The notes: generated from the sequence alone by a model not told the origin. A stretch of DNA of 64,000 nucleotides from Symbiodinium sp. CCMP2592 (GCA_905221615.1 CAJNDT010005833.1:288501-352500); one strand, 5' to 3'; shown: positions 11,401 to 21,736, counted from the stretch's first letter. Numbers and translations are program-made.

Positions 11401-11794
11401 AATAGGAAGGAAAATATGCCGGTAATGGCCAGCCATAATATAGTACCCTAAATAATCGGAACCCTAAATAAGGTACCCCTTGCTTTCGGAAACTCCCATA
11501 TTACACTTCCAGCAGTTGAAGGCTTGAGGCACTTTGGGGTTAACGGGTTAGGCTTGCTTTGGGGCTTTAAATTTCAGGGCTAGGGTCTAGGGTTTTGGGG
11601 GTTTAGGGCTTTAGAGTTTAGGGTTCTATACAGGGGTTGGGGTTCGGGAGTTTACGGCACTAAGGGTGCCAGGTTCAAATAATTGAAAGAGTATACCCTA
11701 GACGCGGAGAAGCTGGCTCCTTCACCAGGTAGTGCGTGATGCCGGCGGGGATAAAGGAGAGGCAGAACGTCATGCAAATCGACAGCATGAAGAC
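8440..11794 (-). CDS. ABCA-type ABC transporter, partial membrane domain (spliced)
   Basis: Three minus-strand exons (11,720-11,794; 11,129-11,158; 10,796-10,849) join in phase 0 to give LSFIPAGITHYLVK, then ERTSGARQLQ, then ALSGASHGAYWLANFIYA. Known ABCA proteins have the same signature in a membrane domain: FxPA near the end of a helix, a YLV-ER loop, AKxLQ, SGxS, then YWLxNFxxD. Such transporters move lipids or related substrates across membranes using ATP. Acceptors are AG|G in all three; donors are GA, GC and GC. Two further exons (9,793-9,846 and 8,440-8,469) fit the next helices less certainly. No ATP-binding cassette was found, so only a fragment of the gene is assigned. Introns hold telomere-type tracts and MITE-like elements. 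Confidence 0.75.
8580..8661. mobile_element. Inverted-repeat element, family A, truncated
   Basis: Reverse-orientation copy: CTAAACTATGGGAATTATGG, then GGGTAATGCAGGATTTATAT and CATCGACAGTAG. Most of the opposite arm is missing; only a GGATGATATAA remnant remains. Confidence 0.75.
9040..9245. repeat. AAAGARCCCT minisatellite, degenerate
   Basis: About 15 drifted units of the kind AAAGAACCCT, AAAGGGCCCT and AAAGAGCCCT. The unit resembles a telomere-type repeat with expanded spacing. Confidence 0.7.
9793..9846 (-). CDS. Probable ABCA-like exon: helix GDCGAALFAVLAAFGW
   Basis: CTTGAG|GGTGACTGC (AG|G) opens GDCGAALFAVLAAFGWRPR in phase 0 with the preceding exon. It would be the helix after YWLANFIY. 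The donor is uncertain; GC and GT candidates lie close together. DCGAA also resembles a C39-type peptidase start, but length and position favour the transporter. Confidence 0.45.
10655..10762. mobile_element. Inverted-repeat element, family H
   Basis: Arms AAGGCTCCATGTAGCCATGT and CATGGAGCCTTAGG enclose TATACTTAGGCCTTAAAGGG and its reverse complement. It lies in the presumed intron after the YWLANF exon. Other copies: 17,588, 34,197, 41,336 and 44,661. Confidence 0.85.
10796..10849 (-). CDS. ABCA-like exon: SGAS..AYWLANFIY
   Basis: AAAAG|GCGTTGAGC (AG|G) starts 18 codons, ALSGASHGAYWLANFIYA, ending at a GC donor (GCC|GCTCAG). An alternative GA donor six bases later is possible. The SG..S...AYWLxNF pattern is the strongest family evidence in this gene. 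Confidence 0.78.
11030..11100. repeat. CCCTAAA tract
   Basis: About eight exact or near-exact CCCTAAA units, in an intron of the ABCA-like gene. Confidence 0.8.
11129..11158 (-). CDS. ABCA-like exon: ERTSGARQLQ
   Basis: A 30 nt exon between GCAGAG|GAGCGC and CTTCAG|GCCATGG (GC donor). It supplies the conserved ER...A+xLQ loop that links the preceding and following exons without gap or frame change. Confidence 0.75.
11440..11502. mobile_element. Family E element, half copy
   Basis: Only the right half remains: TAAATAAGGTACCCCTTGCT then TTCGGAAACTCCC. Confidence 0.65.
11720..11794 (-). CDS. ABCA-like exon: helix and FIPA loop
   Basis: CTCAG|GTCTTCATGCTG starts the exon. Its 25 codons include VFMLSICMTFCLSFIPAG and end HYLVK before a GA donor (AAG|GAGCC). 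Phase 0 at both ends. The helix followed by FIPA and YLV is typical of ABCA membrane domains. Confidence 0.75.
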
Positions 11795-12068
11795 CTGAGT
11801 TGTACTTTGGGGGAGTCGTTCACTAAGTTGGCTTCTCTTCGTTTGGCTGACTTCTCTCTGGCTGGGTTCTAGTTTTGGGGCTCTGAAAAGTATTTCTGAA
11901 TAGGTACCTCTATAGGAACCACAAGGAAAATTAACAAGTTTCCCAAATTGCCACCTCTCTGGGTTTTTGCTTTGAAGGCTTAGTTACCCACATGCTACGA
12001 CCATGATACATCGCATGGCACACTACTACATCCGAATCCTGGCCTTTTGTCTTTGCGGAAAGGCTGTA

Positions 12069-12167
12069 ATATACCCAAAGGCCCCAAAGTAGTTCCTTTT
12101 GGGGGTTCGTATATAGAATCCTATAGGGTAATCCCCAAAAGGAACTACTTTGGGGCCTCTGGGTAGG
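12069..12167. mobile_element. Inverted-repeat element, family G
   Basis: TACCCAAAGGCCCCAAAGTA at the left and TACTTTGGGGCCTCTGGGTA at the right are reverse complements. The core GTAGTTCCTTTT...TATAGAATCC is shared with family F, so F and G look like sister families. Confidence 0.85.
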
Positions 12168-12489
12168 GGCCTTGATACTTAGAGTAGGGTTTTGGGGGCC
12201 CATTATACGAGAAGAATAGTATTGGCTGCATTAGGGGGTTGGGGGCCAGTCAATCCAGGGGCTCAACTTACTTGCCCGCACTCGGAGTCTCAAGAGCATG
12301 CACTGAAAGAAAGATCGTAGCAGCCAGCTTAGCACCTCACGCGAACTGCTGCACTTTACACTGGGGCCCCAGACACACCGATCACTGGCCGCCGGTATTC
12401 GAGCTCGGAGTAATTAGAGATAGTAACAACCACCGCCTCTACTCCTCTACTGAAGACTGAACATGACATGCATCAAAACCCTATGGCAC

Positions 12490-12780
12490 TAAACAATCAC
12501 CTATACTATTTTGGGGGTTAATTATAATTCTAGTATAATGGGCCCCAAGACCCTATTCTAATCATGAAGGCCCCTGTATTATATCCGTATAATAGCCCTA
12601 AAAAGCAGTCCTTATAGACCCCCTTAAAAGGAACCCTATTCTAATTCCTAAGGCCCCTCCTTATAGACTTTAGACACCTTAGTAATCCTTATAGATCCCT
12701 TCAAAAGGAACCCTTTAAAAGGAACCCTAGTCTAATTATTAAGGCCCCTGTATTATGGCCCCACTGTAATCATTGAGGCC
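12490..12780. mobile_element. Cluster of family K fragments
   Basis: Three or more partial K elements in tandem. Diagnostic pieces are ACTATTTTGGGGGTT, ACCCTATTCTAAT and AAGGCCCCTGTATTAT, interspersed with AAAGGAACCCT units. Confidence 0.65.
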
Positions 12781-12837
12781 CAGCTGGGCGAGATTTGGGT
12801 CCCAGGCAGAATACCGTTCGAGGGTCACCTGCTCCTC
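12780..12837 (-). CDS. Candidate exon abutting a MITE (EEQVTLERYSAWDPN)
   Basis: Minus strand: CAACCGAAG|GAGGAGCAG, then 19 codons beginning EEQVTLERYSAWDPN and one base before a GC donor. The AG of the acceptor is the last two bases of the terminal inverted repeat of the family A element at 12,838-13,024. The product is unknown. Confidence 0.35.
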
Positions 12838-13024
12838 CTTCGGTTGATGATATAAATCCTGGGGGTTCCTTTAAAGGGATCTTAGTAAGGGTACCTTTCA
12901 GGGGTTCCTTTAAGAGATCCATAGGGGGTTTGGGGTTTAGGGATATAAATCCTGCATGACCCATAATAAGGAATATGCCATAATTCCCATAGTTTAGGGT
13001 CCTTAAGGTTATATCATCAACAGT
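12838..13024. mobile_element. Family A element with an insertion
   Basis: The left arm CGGTTGATGATATAAATCCT is cut by about 80 bp of AAAGGAACCC-type sequence. Part of it (GATATAAATCCT) is then repeated at 12,942-12,953 and the element continues to TATATCATCAACAG. The insert is therefore flanked by a 12 bp direct repeat (12,849-12,860 and 12,942-12,953). Confidence 0.75.
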
Positions 13025-13029
13025 TCCAT

Positions 13030-15100
13030 CACGATGCTGGTAGGGTTTGATGGGAGGCCGAAAGGAGGGTTTAAGACTCTTGGGGTAGGGATTTCTTCAT
13101 ATGAACCCTATTATGGGAACCCTAACCCCTACTAAACCCCCATAGGCTAAAACCCCTTTTGGCCTCCTATGAGGGTTTAGGGTTCAGGGTTTAGGGGGCC
13201 ATAGGATGGACTGCGGTTCAGGGTTCAAGGTGTAGGGTTTCGGATTTAGGGCTTGCCTTACTGGGGCCTACGGGGTTCGCTACGACGCTACGAGAGCAAC
13301 GGCTCACCGCACCCGCAAAACTTGCTCTGATCGGCTATTGGATCAAAGTCTTGGGCACACGAAATCGCAGTCAAGAGTACTTGGAGAACCAGGGCACTTA
13401 GCAAGGAAGGATGTAGTTGCTGGAGATTTAAGCACCTCGTAACATCTTGTAACCATAGGTTTCTGAGTAGGACGTTTTCCAGCAAATTGTTTGGCTGAAT
13501 TCTTAAGACTGGGTTAGGTTTGGGGTTCAGGGTACTAGGCTTCCTGCAGCTTATCTCGTCAAACTACCATCACCTACTGTTCTGTAGGTTCTTAGTATGA
13601 ATAAACCTCATATAATGCAGACTTCTCAGGTGCCCTGGAAACAAACATGGGTTTTGGCAGTTCAAGGTGGCTTCAGGAGTTGCGAAGAACGGGATCGGGA
13701 TGCAGTTCAGGCAGCTTGCGGATGTTTGGGCTCGATCCCAAAGGGCACCATGTAACTATAAAACCATATCGTAGTATACTTCGACCTTAAAGCATCTATA
13801 CAGGAGCTGCATGAAGGCCAAATCATAGACCACATATGGGTAGTGCGAAGCTCAAACTCCCAATGCTCAATCATGCAATGGTCAACGCCCGAATACCTTC
13901 AAATGCAAGTTACCCTAACGGTCCATATATGGCTCGTGAATTCAAAGGTTCTTTAGCTTCCATGCAATCATCAGGGATGCATTAGGCAGTATCAGGACTG
14001 TCCCAAAAAAGGGACCGAATAACCAGCAGCAGTATCCCCATGTCTGCCCCGACATCAGGTTTCAGAAGCACCCTAGTCCTCAGTCCAATTGCTGGATGTG
14101 GTGATAAGACAAAAACGCTTAACACCCTATAAAATGCTGGTAGACTAATTCTACAAAAGCCGTACACCAAAAGCCCTAAACTTAAACTAACTCTAAACCC
14201 CAAACCCTAAAACCTACATTACCCTAAACCCTAAACCCTAAAACCCTTAAGCCTTAACACCTTAAACCCTTTAAATCCTCAACGGCCTGTATATACAGGA
14301 TCCCCGTCCTTCGTCTGCGGGAACAGATGGATGGTCACAGAAACTGTCCTTTGAATGGTTTAAGGCTCTTTTCTTAGGGTGCAGCATGGGTAGGATCTAG
14401 GGTTTAGGGTATACATAGGGTTTACGGTATGGGGTTTAGGGGGGTTAGTGTTAGAGACTTTGAGGACTTGAGGGTGAAGGAGCCTTAGTCTCTCGGATAC
14501 GTTAGGGCTTAGGGAGTTTGGGGGTTCGGCCTGGAGGACTTTCTAGGTTCCTGAGTAGCCCCTTACTAATGCGGGTACCCTTTTCCTACTGTTCGGGTTC
14601 AATAAGGGAAGAGCCCCCCCCCGCTGCCCCGCTTTAAAAAAAGCAAAAACATGCAATGGGTTACTACTGGGGAACCTACTAAGGGGCTCTAGGACGCTCG
14701 GATTGGCTCCGGAATCCGGAGCAAGCTTGAAACTCCAGCTCCTAGCTTCTTGAGATACTTCGCTCTTCTGCCCGAACCATGGGGGCCTGAATAAGCAGAT
14801 CGGGATCTTGCGGTATACTTTTCTATGATTCTAACAGGGACCTTGATTAGGGAGGTAATTGAATCTCTTCCATCTATTCCGACCCCTACAACGCCTCAAA
14901 CCCTAGACTCTGACACCCCAAACCTTTAACTCGCAACCCGAACAATCTAAACTCAAATTCCTCGTCGGCCCAAAGCCCCTTAAATCTTGTATCCCTGTTT
15001 CGAGCCCCATGATCTACCTTCTTGCCCTGAACCCTGAAATTTCCTAAAACCTAAACTCGCGATTATGCAATAGCCGAGGGGCTTCTTCTTTCCCAATCTC
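13030..15100. other. No supportable gene; degenerate telomere-type DNA
   Basis: Contains G-strand tracts (13,150-13,260), a CCCTAAA tract (14,165-14,275), an imperfect inverted element around 14,546-14,685 (TAGGTTCCTGAGTAGCCCCT...GGGGAACCTAC) and unique sequence. Minus-strand frames near 13,290-13,490 and 13,982-14,203 are open, but I could not place convincing splice sites or domains. Confidence 0.5.
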
Positions 15101-15137
15101 GCGAGCCTGGTGTTGGTCAGTGCGGCCTGGCACCCGA

Positions 15138-15435
15138 ACCCGACTCCCTCATAAGGTAAAAGCCACAAAAGTTGAAATATGCGTATCCTAAACCCTTTAT
15201 GGTAAATTATAGGGTATCCTACCCTGAAACCATATTCCAACTTTCTGGAGTTCCCTTTAAACCCCAAACCCCACACCCTAATTAACCAATATACCCCAAG
15301 CCCATAAGCCCTTAAAGGGAACTCCAGAAAGTTGGAATATGGATTAAGGGTAGGATCCCCTATAATTTACCTTAAGGGTGTAGGATAATCATTATTCCAA
15401 CTTTCTGGCTTTTACTTTATGAGGGGAGCCAGGGG
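15138..15435. mobile_element. Head-to-head pair of family C elements
   Basis: One C copy (about 15,161-15,262) and an inverted C copy (about 15,308-15,420) face each other across about 45 bp. The symmetry continues beyond the elements: CTCCCTCATAAG on the left matches CTTTATGAGGGGAG on the right. Each copy has arms of the type AAGTTGGAATATG / CATATTCCAACTTTCTGG. Confidence 0.8.
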
Positions 15436-16199
15436 TTGTTCATTGTTTCCTGAGGGGCGAAAGATGATAATTCCCCACTAATTGCTCCGACTTCGACCCT
15501 GTACTGGCAGGGTACAAGCTTTGAGTTTGAGGTTTAGAGCTTGAGGCGAGGAATTGAGGTTGTAGGTTCGATGGAGTTCATGCATGCGCTGTACCGTTTT
15601 GGCCATGGGGTCCTTTCGCAGAAGGGACTTGTGGATAGCAGCTTAGAGTCTGAGAGGTTGTGGCAAACAGGGGTCTCAAAAACTTAGTTTTCTGGTTTTG
15701 GGGGCTTACGAAAATTCAGACGCCAAATCCTGTCGGTAAAAACCACTCATTGCATTGAGGGTGCCTGGCACACCTGGGGTTCAAGGACGGGCCGTCGGCT
15801 GATGTCTAGCCTTGAATACTTCGATGTAACAACAGCTATATGAGGGGAGCCAGGAGCCCGACAGTAAAGAGCTTCGTGTTTTGGGCACAGGCTTGGATTC
15901 CAGTTGGGTGCATAGAAGGGACTGGCAGGGTCGTGGTCAGCGATCAGACATTAATGCACATCCTAAACCAAACCCCGACACCTAATGACTTCTACCTGAA
16001 CCTACCGAAACCCATTTGTTGTAGGGTCCCTAACAATTTTATATTAGGGCCTAGACTAAGAACCTGCAAAAAAAGCAGGGTTTAGTATGTTAAGGTAAAC
16101 CTGCACCACACAGACCCGGGTCGTCACAGTCTTACGCAGTCAACCTGCGAAAACACCCTGGGCTCCCTCACCCACACAAAGCACATGAACTGCATTATA

Positions 16200-16262
16200 A
16201 TTATTATAAGGCACCCCCCAAAATAGTATAGGTAACTACTATAATGCCCCTATATTATAGTA
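16200..16262. mobile_element. Family K half-element
   Basis: CCCCCCAAAATAGTATAGGT then AACTACTATAATGCCCCTAT, followed by TATTATAG. The opposite arm is absent. Confidence 0.6.
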
Positions 16263-16694
16263 CCCTTATAGTAGCCAACCCACTCTGCCTGATATACAGC
16301 TGGCGAGTGCTTGCTGGTGGTGTTGGCCTTTCCAGCGCACCAAAATGATAACACCAAAGCAGGTGGGAGGAGTTTGCGCCACGAAACAATGCAGCCATCT
16401 CTGCAGTAGGATCATTGGGACGATGGGTTTGTGGAGAAGCAATATACGTCTATGACCTTCGTACCGATCCCATTCCTGCAACCCTACCGGCAGTTCTAGT
16501 GTCATATAGTGATCCCGGACCCATGCAAGTGTGCCGGAACAGCCAAAAAATACACGAAGACCATGTTAAGCCTAAGCCGCAAACCCGTAACTCGGCCCAA
16601 AACAGCACATAAGCGAAATAGAAAGGATTGGGATATCCCATACAAACCCCTTTATCATGAAGCCCAATAAGGTTTGGGGTCCCTAATTAGCATC

Positions 16695-16744
16695 CTTAAG
16701 CGCAGGGCGAAGACCACGGCGTCCGCCCCCGCCAGCCATTGATC
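16695..16744 (-). CDS. Candidate exon (DQWLAGADAVVFALRL)
   Basis: ATCAGAG|GATCAATGG (AG|G) starts 16 codons, DQWLAGADAVVFALRL, plus AG before a GA donor (AAG|GATGC). Both splice ends follow the local rules and the peptide is strongly protein-like. GADAVVF recalls nucleotide-binding folds, but this is too short to assign. Confidence 0.45.
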
Positions 16745-17228
16745 CTCTGATCCGGTCCTTCTCGGAGTTTGATACAGAAGCCTCCTAAACGGCTCTAGAA
16801 GGCTATGGGGGTTCGGGACAAGGTTTGGGGGTTTAGGGTTTTAGGCTTGGGGCTTTGGAGTGTAGGGTGTCAGGATTTAGGGCTTAGGGCTTCTTCTTCC
16901 TGAATTTAAGCGCATGGGGTTTTGGGGGAAAAGGATTCCGAGATGCAACCACGGCATAGCACAACCGGAGACCGAGCTCAGAGCTCTATCTCGGGCTTTG
17001 GGAGTTCAGGACTTCTGAGGAATTTATGAGTACCCTCAGTTTTAAACTCTTGCAGCTCGAAGCCCCAAATCCGAAAAATCTCTGGAGCCCCATACCACCC
17101 GAACCCGTGACCTGCTTATACGGGCTCCCAGTTAGGCGTTATAGGCCTCTGTTTCTGGAGGTTCCGGCTACCAGGGGTCAAGAGCATTCCGTTCTACGGC
17201 TATGGACTCGTATATGAAGTGACTAATA

Positions 17229-17335
17229 AAGCTACCTGTAGTCTCCGCTGTAGTTCCTTTTTGGGGTTACCTTATAGGATCCTAATTATACAAGTGGTTA
17301 AACCAAAAAAAGGAACTACAATGGAGACTATAGGT
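17229..17335. mobile_element. Inverted-repeat element, family F
   Basis: GCTACCTGTAGTCTCC and GGAGACTATAGGTAGC are the termini, with TAGTTCCTTTTTGGGGTTAC inside and AAAAAAAGGAACTACAATGG opposite. Confidence 0.85.
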
Positions 17336-17429
17336 AGCCTCTTCGTGGTCTCATTCTCATCCCCCTTCCCTTGGATTTTCCAAGTTTTAGGCCTCGGCTG
17401 CTGATCAGCCTCAAAACCCCAAGGTTATA

Positions 17430-17538
17430 TATGGGTGGTCGTCAATGTTATGGTCCCTTTTTGGGTCCCTATTACAGTACGGCACCTAGTATTTAGGGTA
17501 CCCAAAAAGGGGCCCTAATTTTGATAACCGCCCATATA
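17430..17538. mobile_element. Inverted-repeat element, family I
   Basis: GGGTGGTCGTCAATGTTATG ... TTTTGATAACCGCCC with the core CAGTACGGCACC. ATAT-type flanks on both sides could be a duplicated target. Confidence 0.8.
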
Positions 17539-17587
17539 GTTCAGCACAGGGCTGCAAGAAATGAAGTCCAGGTTGAGCCGCTTCACA

Positions 17588-17691
17588 ACCCCCAATGGTT
17601 CATGTACCCATATGGTAGATACTCTCTACCTATACAGGGAGTACTTTGAGGCCCATGTGCATACTATATGGGCACGTGGAGCCTTAGGGAA
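17588..17691. mobile_element. Family H element, diverged
   Basis: AATGGTTCATGTACCCATAT ... ATATGGGCACGTGGAGCCTT. The arms still pair, but the middle is altered (CTCTCTACCTATACAGGGAG). Confidence 0.7.
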
Positions 17692-18138
17692 ACTAAGCAG
17701 CTATCCAGCAACGGCGGAACTCAAGGGCACTCAGATTTGAAACCGAGTCTTTCTGTCGCAACAATGGAGAAAATGAGCGATCCGAACGATCTATACACAT
17801 TATACTTGAACGCTAGAACCTAAAACATACTAAACCGTATCAACCCCAATGACTACAATCTACAATCAGAAACGATGAACTGTAAAACGAGACACCCTAA
17901 ACTCTGCAAAGCGCAGAGTCTATGGGCTATTGGTCGCCCAAAATGACCCGAACCCCCATATTAGTGAGTACTTAGACCCTTGGGGGTAAGGTAACATCGC
18001 AGTATTTTCGGAGAACCTACTTGCGGCTTACGGCTATAATCCTATCATCGGAAGACAAGAGAACCAAACACAAACAAACTTACAAGGCAGAGTCTGCAGC
18101 TAGCAACTTCTATGGGAAGCCGTGCAGTGCGTCCTGGC

Positions 18139-18166
18139 TTTGGCCACGACGTAGTAGGCGCCGAAC
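18139..18166 (-). CDS. Candidate micro-exon (FGAYYVVAK)
   Basis: TATCAG|GTTCGGCGCC (AG|G) gives one base plus nine codons, FGAYYVVAK, ending at a GC donor (AAA|GCCAGG). Family unknown. Confidence 0.35.
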
Positions 18167-18471
18167 CTGATACACTGGGGCTTCGAGGAAGGGGTTTCGG
18201 CCGGGATTAGGGCACGGGTAGGGCTCGGGGCCGGTCTAGTTGGGACGATCGATTAGGGGGGCTTGGGTGCCAGCCTGGAGCTTACCGCTTAGGCGGGGTG
18301 GGTAGGTCAGGGCGATTGATTTTGCTGGCTCTTATGACTGCAACATCTACCACGACTGACTACACATGTTCTTGTTTCTATGAAGCTGCGCCCAAAGCCT
18401 CTGCCGAAGAATCCTCTTATACTTGCAGGACACGACTAAGGCAAGTTCGACTGCATCGTGGCCGCAATTAA

Positions 18472-18575
18472 CTCACTGGCCCAAAACCCAAGGAAATAAA
18501 AGTTGAAACTTTCAGAAACGACTACCTTATAAGAACCCCAAAAGTTGAAAAGTTGAGTTTACAGCCAATAGGTTA
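18472..18575. mobile_element. Inverted-repeat element, family L
   Basis: AAAAGTTGAAACTTTCAG, CTACCTTATAAGAACCCC and AAAAGTTGAAAAGTTGAG mark the family. Copies also lie at 23,866 and 34,482. Confidence 0.75.
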
Positions 18576-18638
18576 AAGGAAAAAATGAGATGACTCGGTC
18601 AATAGCACCATAGGCATGACGAAACAAGACCACGACGC

Positions 18639-18692
18639 CTGCGCATCGGAGGAATCCCAACACTGTGAGGAGAAACAGCTGCGGCCACTGCC
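18639..18692 (-). CDS. Candidate membrane-helix exon
   Basis: AACTAG|GGCAGTGGCC (AG|G) gives QWPQLFLLTVLGFLRCA in frame, then a GC donor. The peptide would make one hydrophobic helix. No family can be named. Confidence 0.4.
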
Positions 18693-18955
18693 CTAGTTGC
18701 TGCATGTCAAACGATGTGACTACTCATGATAGTGCTTGCTTCGCCTTGGACCGGATGCTGGTGTTTCTCCGAATGCGTATCTGTGCTCTCCACAGATATG
18801 CTTCATACCCGAACCCATACACCGACAGATTTCACTTCTAAAGCCTAGAGCCCTAAACTCGTTCTTTAGTGCTTTACGTCTTGAAAGCTCAGGAACCAAG
18901 GTGAGGGCATCCTGACACCTCCGGGCACGGAGGAGAGACTCAAGGGCTGTGCGTG

Positions 18956-19075
18956 TATACAGTAAACCCCATAAAGTTGGAAACCGGATTAAGGCCAAAT
19001 AGAGCTGGGATTCCCTATACATTACTCTTAAGGATTGAGGCTATTGGGTTTCCAACTTTTAGGCTTCTACTGTAG
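18956..19075. mobile_element. Inverted-repeat element, family D
   Basis: ACAGTAAACCCCATAAAGTT ... CCAACTTTTAGGCTTCTACTG. It shares the AAGTTGGA motif with family C. The copy at 31,348 is the same sequence in opposite orientation, with few differences. Confidence 0.85.
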
Positions 19076-19082
19076 TGAATAA

Positions 19083-19172
19083 CGGTTGATAGTATAAAAC
19101 TCCTGCATTACTTAAGGAATAGACCATGATTCCCATGGCTTAGGGTCATTAAGGTAATGCAGGATTTATAAA
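19083..19172. mobile_element. Family A element, diverged
   Basis: CGGTTGATAGTATAAAACTC ... AATGCAGGATTTATAAAATC then AACGG. It lies eight bases from the preceding D element; the same D-A neighbour pair recurs at 54,903-55,150. Confidence 0.75.
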
Positions 19173-20066
19173 ATCAACGGTATCCTAGGTTCCTGAGTAG
19201 CCGTACCCGTTTTGCAACTATTCGGTAACCCTGACAGCCTGCATTTGTGATCGTTTTCTTTCTGGGCTCCTGCTAAGGATTTCAATTGAAGTTACCTTAA
19301 TGGAGACCTATACTAAATTTTATTAAATAGTATAATTTCATCATTATGGTAGCTTATGTGTTACCAGATTAAGGTGACCGTATTGTTTACTATAGATCCC
19401 AATTATGGTAACTTAAACCCAACCCCTAAATCCAATAATTAGCCCTAAACCCCTAAACCCTAAATCCTTGAATCCCTTAACCAGAACCCAGCTCTCTCTG
19501 CAGCTCCCGGTAGCTGAGGTCCCTGGCCGGGAGCTGCTGCTATTGGCATCCAGGATCTGTTGCGAGAAGTGCCTGTCCGGAATTCCGGCACTTTAGAGTT
19601 CAGGGGTTTATGGTTTAGGGTTTCGGCGGTTACGGGTTTAGAGGTTTCGAGTTTAGGGGTTTAGGGCTTCAGGATTTAGGGGATTTTATAAACGGGTACT
19701 GTATGGAGCAGCCGAACATCGGTTTGGATCTACTACATGTACCACCTCTTGTCTTGTAACATCTTGCTTAGCTGCCGCGCGAAACGTCCATTGTGGTATA
19801 TTGTGGTAGGTTGGAGGAGTCGTTGAATCGAAGTTTGGGGTAAAAGGGCGTATGGGATTGGAACCCTACATCTCTAACCCCTGAAGCTCCGTTACGGGTC
19901 TATAAGGCTTACGGATCTGTGAATCCCTCTGCCCTCAACTTTCAACTCTAAACCTAAACGTATCTGCACCCTGGCTGTAGCTGCCTCTAGCTCCTGCACC
20001 CGAGATGCGAACATGCTGAATTTATTGCTTTGGACTTGCGAGCTCCACCCTCATGTTCGACTGAGC

Positions 20067-20136
20067 CTCGGGAGAGTCTTCTCTCCGGGCTATCGACCTC
20101 TCCCTGATCACTTCCCTCTGCTTCTGTGGTAGCTTC
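20067..20136 (-). CDS. Candidate exon, frame ambiguous
   Basis: GACAGAG|GAAGCTACC (AG|G) to CCCGAG|GCTCAG (GC donor). One frame reads EATTEAEGSDQGEVDSPERR. Another, open much further upstream, reads KLPQKQREVIRERSIARRED. Both are charged and protein-like, so a coding segment is likely but its phase is open. Confidence 0.4.
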
Positions 20137-20739
20137 CTCTGTCTCTGCGCTTCGCAGACTGCGCAGAAGCCCAGATGGCGACCCGAGGCTTGGTCGGGAG
20201 GACCACAGAAGCCGGTAAGAAGCCGGTCACCGATAAATAGGCTGTTTACCAAAAAGCTGTGGCTGTGTGACATACCTCTCCAGCCCTACTCCTGAACACC
20301 GGCACAGGGCCCTCCATACTTAGAATAGGTTTTGGGGTATGTTGAGCTATGAGGAACCACCTAAGCCTTCGACTCTGGAGCATCCCCATTCCTTTAACAC
20401 AACTATATATGCGGATCAAAAGGGAAAGTAATGGTACCGTAAGCACCTAAAATCGGATTAGGAGTGCATTATATGACGATGGACGATAACTGTAACTGTA
20501 ACTATCTGTTGTATATCCCTGCTAATTCCCATGAACCTTCTCTTCCTCCCCAAGCTGTCACGACTTTCGGGCTTAGGGCCAACATGCTGCGACCTACGAC
20601 CTACACCCCTAACCCTGAACCCTAAAACGTGAAATCCAAGAGCATCAACATCTTAATTACGCCCTGAGAACCCTAAGTCGATGTTGCACCCAGCCCGGAC
20701 GGATCTTTTTTCTTCGAGCCCGCAGAACCCCCTACTTGG

Positions 20740-20842
20740 AGGATCTAAGTAGGGTTATAAGTACCTTAATTGGGGTTATAAGTAATTATAAGGACAGTTA
20801 CCTTAAGTATAACCCTAGTTACTAAGCCCCATGATCCTTTAA
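20740..20842. mobile_element. Inverted-repeat element, family M
   Basis: GGATCTAAGTAGGGTTATAA ... TATAACCCTAGTTACTAAGC followed by CCCATGATCC. The second copy at 57,940 has better preserved GGATCATGGGACTTAGTAA ends. Confidence 0.75.
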
Positions 20843-21736
20843 GTATGAGCTCGGAACCCTGAACCTCCAATCCTACTTGGAGGTGCGGGAATCGGAAAAC
20901 AACCCGGAGAAAGAGATAGCGTGGGCGCACGTGGCCAGGTCGTAGAAATGGGATACCTCTCGTGGCCGCGTGAAAGATCTAAAGCCGTTTAGGGGTTTAG
21001 GGTTCCGGATTTGGGGTTTTACAGGGCTCTGGGTATAAGGTTAAGGCGATGCTTTAGGCGTTAGGGTTCCAAGTTCGGGATTTTGACTATTCAGGGAATG
21101 CTTACTCTAAGGTGACCTATACTGCTCTACGGCACCCTACCGCCAGGCTTTTGGGACCAAGGACCATACCGTACTATGAAAACGCTTGGGATAGACGAAG
21201 GATTCGAGGTGTTCTTGCTGGTTCGCTTTAAAGGCTGGCATGGTACAACGGTGATTCGGGCAACAGCATTCCCTTTATCACATATTTCTCGCAGAGTATG
21301 TGACACATGCCCAAAACCCCATGCTGCCAGGACCCCCGAAAACCCTGGAATAGAGTCCTTTGAACTCCAAGATCTGCGCTGTTTTCTGACGGGACCACCG
21401 TTTATCGCTCTGGGTCGTGGTGGTTAGACCCCCAAGCGTGCAGTTGCTCGTATAGATCTGTAGTGTATATACTTTGGCCTTGCAGTACGCATGTGTGGGG
21501 CCGGAGTCCATGCTTTCCAGGATGGACCATTCACAAAGCGGAAGCAAAGGCTCTTCCATATTCCTGTAGTTTTACGAAGCCATCTTCAGAACTCTAAACC
21601 CGTTACTCACCCATTCCTGAATTTTTCTGCAATCTGGGAGTGCCAAGGCAAAGTTCGTCATATTAATGCCGTAAACAACAATCCTACTTCCGAGTTTCTC
21701 ACCTCCTAGTGACAGCGAGGAACCTTTGAACTGGTA

